Assembly: GCA_030950865.1 (NCBI GenBank)
Contig: JAUZQR010000114.1
Coordinates: 1-10,252 of the forward strand
Length of the DNA: 10,252 nt
Source: Mariprofundaceae bacterium
GTDB taxonomy: Bacteria; Pseudomonadota; Zetaproteobacteria; Mariprofundales; Mariprofundaceae
Reading direction: 5' to 3'
Within the stretch, counting starts at the first letter, position 1, and each line of letters opens with the position of its first letter. Shown piece by piece: positions 6,099 through 10,252 of the stretch. Made by a program: the position numbers and the translations under genes. The notes beneath the pieces are model-generated. The model saw only the letters and a list, made by a program, of their open reading frames with translations. It was not told the origin of the DNA and ran no database searches.

Positions 6099-8368
6099 AT
6101 ATGAATATGTCAATTACAGTTGCAGCGATTGATAAATTCAGCGCACCTGCCAAGAAAATCGCCGCATTATCCAAGGGGATGACCCATGCTTTGGAAAAAA
6201 GCTCCAAGGTCTTAGGCGAGTCTGAAAAATCGAAAGCCGCAATTGAACATTATCGCAAGCTTGGCGAAAACATTCGTAAAAGCAGCCAAGCCATGCGCAA
6301 TGCCCAAGCAAAAACGAAAGAATTAGCGCGTGCTATTGCCAAAACCAGCAGCCCGACAAGGGAGATGGTGGGAGAGTTTGAACAAGCCAAACGCACCACA
6401 TCGCAACTATCGCAAAAATACAAAGGGCAAGTTGAAAAGCTTCGCAGCTTGCGCAGTGAATTGAAAAAAGCAGGCATTGACACAAAACGTTTGTCGAGCG
6501 AGCAAAAACGATTAAGCCAAAGCATTGAGCAAGTTACCAAGAAGATGTCGTTGCAGGCATTAAAAGAACACAAAATCAATGCTATCAATAACAAACGGGA
6601 CCATACCTATCAACGTGCTGCAAATTTAACATTTATTGGCGATGCTATAGGACGTGTGGGATCTGGAGTAACAGGCGCATTCTCAGCACCCATTGAACGT
6701 GCGCGTGGCGTGGCTCGCAGCCGGGGTGAATTGCAATCACTGGATATGGGAAAGGGTGAAATTGATGCTGTTATTCAATCGGCGCATCTGATGGGAAAAA
6801 CATTCGCTGGTATTGATACTGCGTCATTTGTAACGGCTGCTTACGACATTAAATCAGGCATATCAAATCTTACAGGCGATGGCGTAGCGAAAATGACAGC
6901 CTTAGCTGCCATGACAGCCAAAGCCACTAAATCAGATACCGCAGGCATGACAAGCCTCTTTGCGACTGGTTACGGTGTGTTCAAAAAAAGCTTGTTTGCA
7001 GGCATTGCGGATAGCGACTTCGGGGCAAAATTTTCAGCAGGCTTGGCAAGTTCGGTAAAACAATTTAAAACCGACGGCGCAAAAATGCAGCAGGCTATTG
7101 AGTCGATGGGGTCGGGACTAGCTGCGGCTGGTATGCCATTGCAAGACCAACTTACAGCATTAGGGATGTTGCAACAGAAGATGTCAGCAGGCGAATCAGG
7201 AACTGCCATAAAGGCGTTGGGCGCAAAAGCAGCGCAGGCACAAGCTTATTTTAATAAAATGGGTATCGCTATCAACACGCTCGATAGCAAAGGAAATGTC
7301 ATAGCAATTCCTGATATGCTCAAACAAGCAAAAGCGGCTTTTGGTTCACAATACACATCAAAAGTTGGCAGCGTCATGTTAAAAGCCTTTGGTTCGGAAG
7401 AAGCCGTAAAAGTGTTTGAGGGGCTATGGGGGCAATCTGGCGATTTTGTGAAGAACAGCGCTGCGGTTAGCGAAGCGATGGCGAAAGGTGAGATGTATAC
7501 ACGCGCTATGGCTAAGAATATGGATAGCAATGCCGATGCACGCTTACGGATTTTGTCACAGCGTTGGAGCTTGCTTAGTGAAAAACTGGGCACGGCTATG
7601 TTGCCAGTGCTGGAGCGCATGATCCCAGCCATTGAGTGGGTATCGAATGCCATTACAAGTTTTATTGAACGATTCCCTACTGCGTCCACTGCAATTCTAT
7701 CCGTGGTTGGTGTGATTGGCGGCATAGCCTTGGCACTTGCGCCAGTTATTGCCGCTGTGGCTGCGTTGACTGCGGCTTTAGCGTTTCTGCGTGCAGGTTT
7801 AGCTAAAACACGGGTACAAGCGGAGATCTCATCACTTGGTGGCGGAGGGGCTGGCGGAAAGGGGGGCAAGCTCGGAAAAATAGGTAAGTTCTTAAAAGGA
7901 AAAGCGGGCATGATTGGTGCGGCACTCACCGCCGCATCCATCGGTTCAACTTTGCTTGGCGATAGCCAAACAAAAGCGCGCGATGTCACCAAAGACGTAG
8001 GTATGTTTGCAGGCGGAACGGCTGGATGGATGGGCGGTGCTGCGTCTGGATCTGCTCTTGGTGAAATGATTTTCCCATTAGGTGGCGGCATACCGGGCGC
8101 ACTCATTGGTGGGCTGCTTGGGTCAATGGCTGGTGCAAGTGCAGGCAACTATGCAGGCACGAAAGTTGCCGACTTAACGGGCATGAAAAAAGCAGGCGGC
8201 GGCGCAATCCAGCAAGATAACCGTGCCACCTATGTCACCCATGTTCAAGTGAACGGTGGTGACCCACAAGAAGTAAAAGCGGCGATTGAACAAGTCTTGA
8301 CTGAAAAAGAGCGCAACCATGCCACTGCCATAAGCGGTGCGTTGTTTGATTTACAAGGGGCGTATTGA
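6092..8368 (+). CDS. T: Tail tape measure protein T
   Basis: A 758-residue protein (P2 gpT about 815) that sets tail length and is packed inside the tube. Residues 1-35 are a short beta/helix start (MSITVAAIDKFSAPAKKIAA, the common N-terminus of these proteins). Residues about 36-156 are charged and heptad-like, a likely coiled coil. The middle (about 200-520) looks like the PhageMin_Tail region, with SAGESGTAIKALGAK. A hydrophobic stretch at about 532-568 would be the membrane-active part. A Gly/Lys-rich linker follows (about 583-600), then a glycine-zipper-like region (about 637-691). AAGGAG (6079-6084) is seven bases before the ATG. The frame is intact, so tail length control looks functional. 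Confidence 0.95.
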   Translation: MSNMNMSITVAAIDKFSAPAKKIAALSKGMTHALEKSSKVLGESEKSKAAIEHYRKLGENIRKSSQAMRNAQAKTKELARAIAKTSSPTREMVGEFEQAKRTTSQLSQKYKGQVEKLRSLRSELKKAGIDTKRLSSEQKRLSQSIEQVTKKMSLQALKEHKINAINNKRDHTYQRAANLTFIGDAIGRVGSGVTGAFSAPIERARGVARSRGELQSLDMGKGEIDAVIQSAHLMGKTFAGIDTASFVTAAYDIKSGISNLTGDGVAKMTALAAMTAKATKSDTAGMTSLFATGYGVFKKSLFAGIADSDFGAKFSAGLASSVKQFKTDGAKMQQAIESMGSGLAAAGMPLQDQLTALGMLQQKMSAGESGTAIKALGAKAAQAQAYFNKMGIAINTLDSKGNVIAIPDMLKQAKAAFGSQYTSKVGSVMLKAFGSEEAVKVFEGLWGQSGDFVKNSAAVSEAMAKGEMYTRAMAKNMDSNADARLRILSQRWSLLSEKLGTAMLPVLERMIPAIEWVSNAITSFIERFPTASTAILSVVGVIGGIALALAPVIAAVAALTAALAFLRAGLAKTRVQAEISSLGGGGAGGKGGKLGKIGKFLKGKAGMIGAALTAASIGSTLLGDSQTKARDVTKDVGMFAGGTAGWMGGAASGSALGEMIFPLGGGIPGALIGGLLGSMAGASAGNYAGTKVADLTGMKKAGGGAIQQDNRATYVTHVQVNGGDPQEVKAAIEQVLTEKERNHATAISGALFDLQGAY

Positions 8369-8781
8369 TGGCGATTAGCAATGAAGTCATGATGAAAATC
8401 GGGGCATTTAAATTCGCAGCGGATGCGGCGGCTTATCAAAGCTTGAAGCGTGTTTCTGAATATGTTTGGAAACCACAAGCGCGGTTAGGACGCAATCCAG
8501 CGATGCAGTATCTTGGCAAGGGCGGCGAAAGTATCGAGTTATCAGGCGTGATTTATCCAGCCGAATTTCACACAGCCATAGACCAAGTGGCAGCTATGCG
8601 AAAAGAAGCTGCCAAAGGCAACCCTTTGTTGCTTATTTCTGCCAAAGGCATGCAAGGTCAAATCTTGGGCTTATGGGTGATTAAAAAAATTGAAGAAACT
8701 GGCACGTTGTTTCTTGCAGGGGGTAGCCCTCGAAAAATCGAGTTTCGCATGAGCCTGCAGTTTCATGGGGGCGATGTATGA
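8368..8781 (+). CDS. U: Tail completion protein U
   Basis: A 137-residue P2 gpU-family protein (P2: about 159), which acts at tail completion at the head-proximal end. The region EYVWKPQARLGRNPAMQYLG and then KGGESIELSGVIYP (residues 31-64) is the family signature, and the C-terminal RKIEFRMSLQFHGG also fits. I use ATG 8368, overlapping the T stop (TGATG), with AAGGGG at 8355-8360; a TTG one codon earlier is unlikely. The stop overlaps the ATG of X. Confidence 0.93.
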   Translation: MAISNEVMMKIGAFKFAADAAAYQSLKRVSEYVWKPQARLGRNPAMQYLGKGGESIELSGVIYPAEFHTAIDQVAAMRKEAAKGNPLLLISAKGMQGQILGLWVIKKIEETGTLFLAGGSPRKIEFRMSLQFHGGDV

Positions 8782-8984
8782 TTCAATATCGAACCAAACG
8801 CGGCGACATGCTTGATGATATTTGTTTTAAAACATATCAGCGCGAATCAGCTATCATCGATGTGTTGAACGCTAACCCCCGCCTTGCCACACTTGGGTCA
8901 GTGTACCAAGCTGGGGTTATTATAAACTTACCATTGCTACCAGCCACTACGAAAAAAGCGCAATCCATCGCGCTGTGGTCGTAA
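8778..8984 (+). CDS. X: Tail protein X (LysM-like)
   Basis: A 68-residue protein matching P2 gpX (67) in length and place, between U and D. It has the LysM-like pattern RGDMLDDICFKTY near the N-terminus, NANPRLATLG in the middle and YQAGVIINLP near residues 43-52. Such small domains in tails are thought to sit at the hub or bind peptidoglycan. The ATG overlaps the U stop (ATGA), indicating coupled translation. Confidence 0.93.
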   Translation: MIQYRTKRGDMLDDICFKTYQRESAIIDVLNANPRLATLGSVYQAGVIINLPLLPATTKKAQSIALWS

Positions 8985-8985
8985 A

Positions 8986-9999
8986 GTGACACCTGATTTC
9001 ACTATTGCTGCCGACGACATTGATGCGACTGCTACCATTCGTGACAGACTGATTAGCATGACAATCACAGATAATGCAGGCAATTTATCCGACAGTTTAC
9101 AGCTTGTGCTTGATGACCGTGATCACGCCATTGCATTGCCACGGACAGGTGCAGAATTATCCATTTCGTTGGGGTATAAGGAAACTGGGTTGGTTGACAT
9201 GGGCAAGTGGACGGTCGATAGCATTGAAATGATGTCGTCACCACAAACGATGACGATTTCAGCTCATGCCGCAAATTTATCAAGTACTGCAACAAAAAGT
9301 GGCAAAGCCAATACATTGCGCGAACCAAAAACACGCGCTTGGGATAATATATCTATTGCCGATATTGTGATTTCCATTGCTGAAACGCACGGCTACACGC
9401 CGCGTGTGGCTGCAAAATATGCCACAGGCTCGCCACCTATGATTGGCGCACCAGTGCAGCATATTGACCAACACAACGAGTCCGACCTTAATTTTTTAAC
9501 ACGTATTGCAAAACAATATGGTGCAGTGTGTAAACCTATCCGTGACTTCTTGATTTTTGTCGAGAAAAACACGCCGCTATCGGTCACAGGGCGCGTGCTT
9601 GATGGGGTTAATCTCACGCCAAAGCTTGTGAGTAATTGGCGTGTATCCATCCATGAGCGCGGAAAATATGTCGCGGCTACTGCGTATTATCACGATACTG
9701 CCACAGCAAGCCGCCTGCAAGTGCGTGTCGGAAGTGTTGCAGGTTCTCCAATAACTACAGTCATAGGAACATGCGCGGATAAGCAAGCGGCGATAGCAGC
9801 AGCCGACGCAAGATTAAAAGCGGTCAATCGTGTCACAAGCTTACATGCATCGATGCAGGGCAACGCATTACTAGCATCAGGCACGCCGATTTCATTAAGC
9901 GGATTTAGACAAGGGGCGGATATGACATACACAGCAGAAACAGTCACCCACACATTGAACAAGCAGGGCTTTGTGACCAAGTTGGATGGCAAGGCATGA
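8986..9999 (+). CDS. D: Baseplate hub protein D
   Basis: A 337-residue P2 gpD-family protein (P2: about 387), the baseplate hub that carries the V spike, related to T4 gp27. The N-terminus FTIAADDIDATATIRDRLIS, then LTITDNAG-like and LVLDDRDH, is typical; residues 159-178 (HIDQHNESDLNFLTRIAKQY) hold the most conserved motif of the family. The start is GTG at 8986, one base after the X stop. It has no strong ribosome binding site but gives the expected N-terminus (VTPDF). It is the last gene of the P2-type tail operon. The C-terminus is shorter than in P2 yet ends in the usual THTLNKQGFVTKLDGKA. Confidence 0.94.
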   Translation: MTPDFTIAADDIDATATIRDRLISMTITDNAGNLSDSLQLVLDDRDHAIALPRTGAELSISLGYKETGLVDMGKWTVDSIEMMSSPQTMTISAHAANLSSTATKSGKANTLREPKTRAWDNISIADIVISIAETHGYTPRVAAKYATGSPPMIGAPVQHIDQHNESDLNFLTRIAKQYGAVCKPIRDFLIFVEKNTPLSVTGRVLDGVNLTPKLVSNWRVSIHERGKYVAATAYYHDTATASRLQVRVGSVAGSPITTVIGTCADKQAAIAAADARLKAVNRVTSLHASMQGNALLASGTPISLSGFRQGADMTYTAETVTHTLNKQGFVTKLDGKA

Positions 10000-10040
10000 A
10001 CGATAGACTGAAATTAGAACATATCCCACCTGCAAAGTGA
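9996..10040 (+). CDS. 14-codon ORF after D
   Basis: MNDRLKLEHIPPAK, with ATG overlapping the D stop (ATGA) as in the other couplings here. There is little ribosome binding site. It may be the beginning of a lost downstream gene, or chance. I do not recognise it. Confidence 0.25.
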   Translation: MNDRLKLEHIPPAK

Positions 10041-10042
10041 AT

Positions 10043-10102
10043 CACGCCACATGGTTTAGTGTTTCAAACCATGTGGCGTGCGGTTTCAAACCATGTGGCG
10101 TG
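10043..10102. repeat. Inverted repeat with duplicated right arm
   Basis: A perfect 15-base inverted repeat (CACGCCACATGGTTT at 10043-10057 and AAACCATGTGGCGTG at 10066-10080, loop of eight) is followed by a second copy of the right arm at 10088-10102. The two right arms sit in a 20-base direct repeat (10061-10080 and 10083-10102) with a 22-base period. The left arm can pair with either right arm. It lies between D and the CRISPR array, so it may stop transcription from either side, but no T-run follows on either strand; an operator or integration-related site is also possible. Confidence 0.85.
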
Positions 10103-10140
10103 CTACACTGATGATAGTGGCATACCGCTTGAATCAATAG

Positions 10141-10252
10141 TTTCTAAGCTGCCTGTGCGGCAGTGAACATGCGGTTGTACTCAGGCGGACACTATTCAAT
10201 TTTCTAAGCTTCCTGTGCGGCAGTGAACTTACTTTCTCGCAGATTTCCGCTC
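10141..10252 (-). CRISPR. Type I-F CRISPR array end (two repeats)
   Basis: Two 28-base repeats (10141-10168 and 10201-10228) around a 32-base spacer (10169-10200), then 24 bases of a second spacer running off the edge. Repeat and spacer lengths and the sequence, which on the - strand begins GTTCACTGCCGCACAGG and ends CTTAGAAA, are those of type I-F; the first copy equals the Yersinia-type repeat as I remember it. The crRNA orientation puts transcription on the - strand, toward the prophage, so the leader and probably the cas genes lie beyond the right edge and 10141 is the leader-distal end. The repeats differ at one position (10211: G in the first, T in the second). No repeat is seen 60 bases before 10141, so this is the array end. 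Confidence 0.9.

Noticed and set aside
7246..8148. 300-codon open frame on the - strand within T, very rich in Pro and Ala
   Set aside because: It is the shadow of Ala/Gly-rich codons of the intact tape measure gene; composition is not that of a real protein and it has no site for initiation.
8466..8684. 72-codon + frame within U
   Set aside because: Out-of-frame overlap with the well-identified gpU, Arg/Ser-rich, no initiation site.
10141..10228. I-F3 CRISPR-associated transposon array
   Set aside because: The repeat is the ordinary I-F form, and no transposon genes or end repeats are seen in the window.

Overview
The window is the tail-morphogenesis block of a P2-like myovirus prophage (or a P2-derived tailocin). 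It is followed within about 140 bases by the end of a CRISPR array with type I-F (Yersinia-type) repeats. All tail genes are on the + strand and in P2 order: V-W-J-I-H, a DUF4376-like gene in the place of G, then FI, a small ORF, FII, E/E', T, U, X, D. Hand counts of scattered 60-base blocks run from about 50 to 60 % GC in core tail genes and from 30 to 38 % in the distal tail-fibre region. A P2-like prophage beside I-F repeats points to a gammaproteobacterium, or possibly a betaproteobacterium. The sequence does not support a genus.

Layout. 1-2186 holds the baseplate genes: the 3' part of the central spike V, then W, J and I, with start and stop codons overlapping throughout. 2179-3469 is the host-range module, with a short tail fibre and a DUF4376-like protein, AT-rich in its distal part. 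3549-5485 holds sheath FI, an unlisted 56-residue ORF and tube FII. 5486-5865 is E, with a canonical T TTT TTA slippery heptamer that would yield the E-E' fusion by -1 frameshift, as in P2. 5862-6062 is the one plausible gene on the - strand, a 66-residue protein with two predicted membrane segments, ending tail to tail with E' and sitting just before the tape measure T. 6092-9999 is T, U, X and D. After D come a 14-codon ORF, a nested inverted/direct repeat of 15-20 bases (10043-10102), and two 28-base I-F repeats around a 32-base spacer. The array runs off the right edge.

How it works together. V, D, W, J and I build the baseplate. X is probably also part of this assembly. H and the DUF4376-like protein set or assist receptor binding. 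FI and FII form the contractile sheath and inner tube. E and E-E' chaperone tube assembly around the tape measure T, and U finishes the tail. No lysis, head or integration genes and no ogr-like activator are seen here. The features that go beyond an ordinary P2 tail cassette are the antisense membrane-protein gene, the repeat structure after D, the substituted fibre module, and the immediate junction with an I-F CRISPR array whose two visible repeats differ at a base that matters for Cas6f hairpin pairing.
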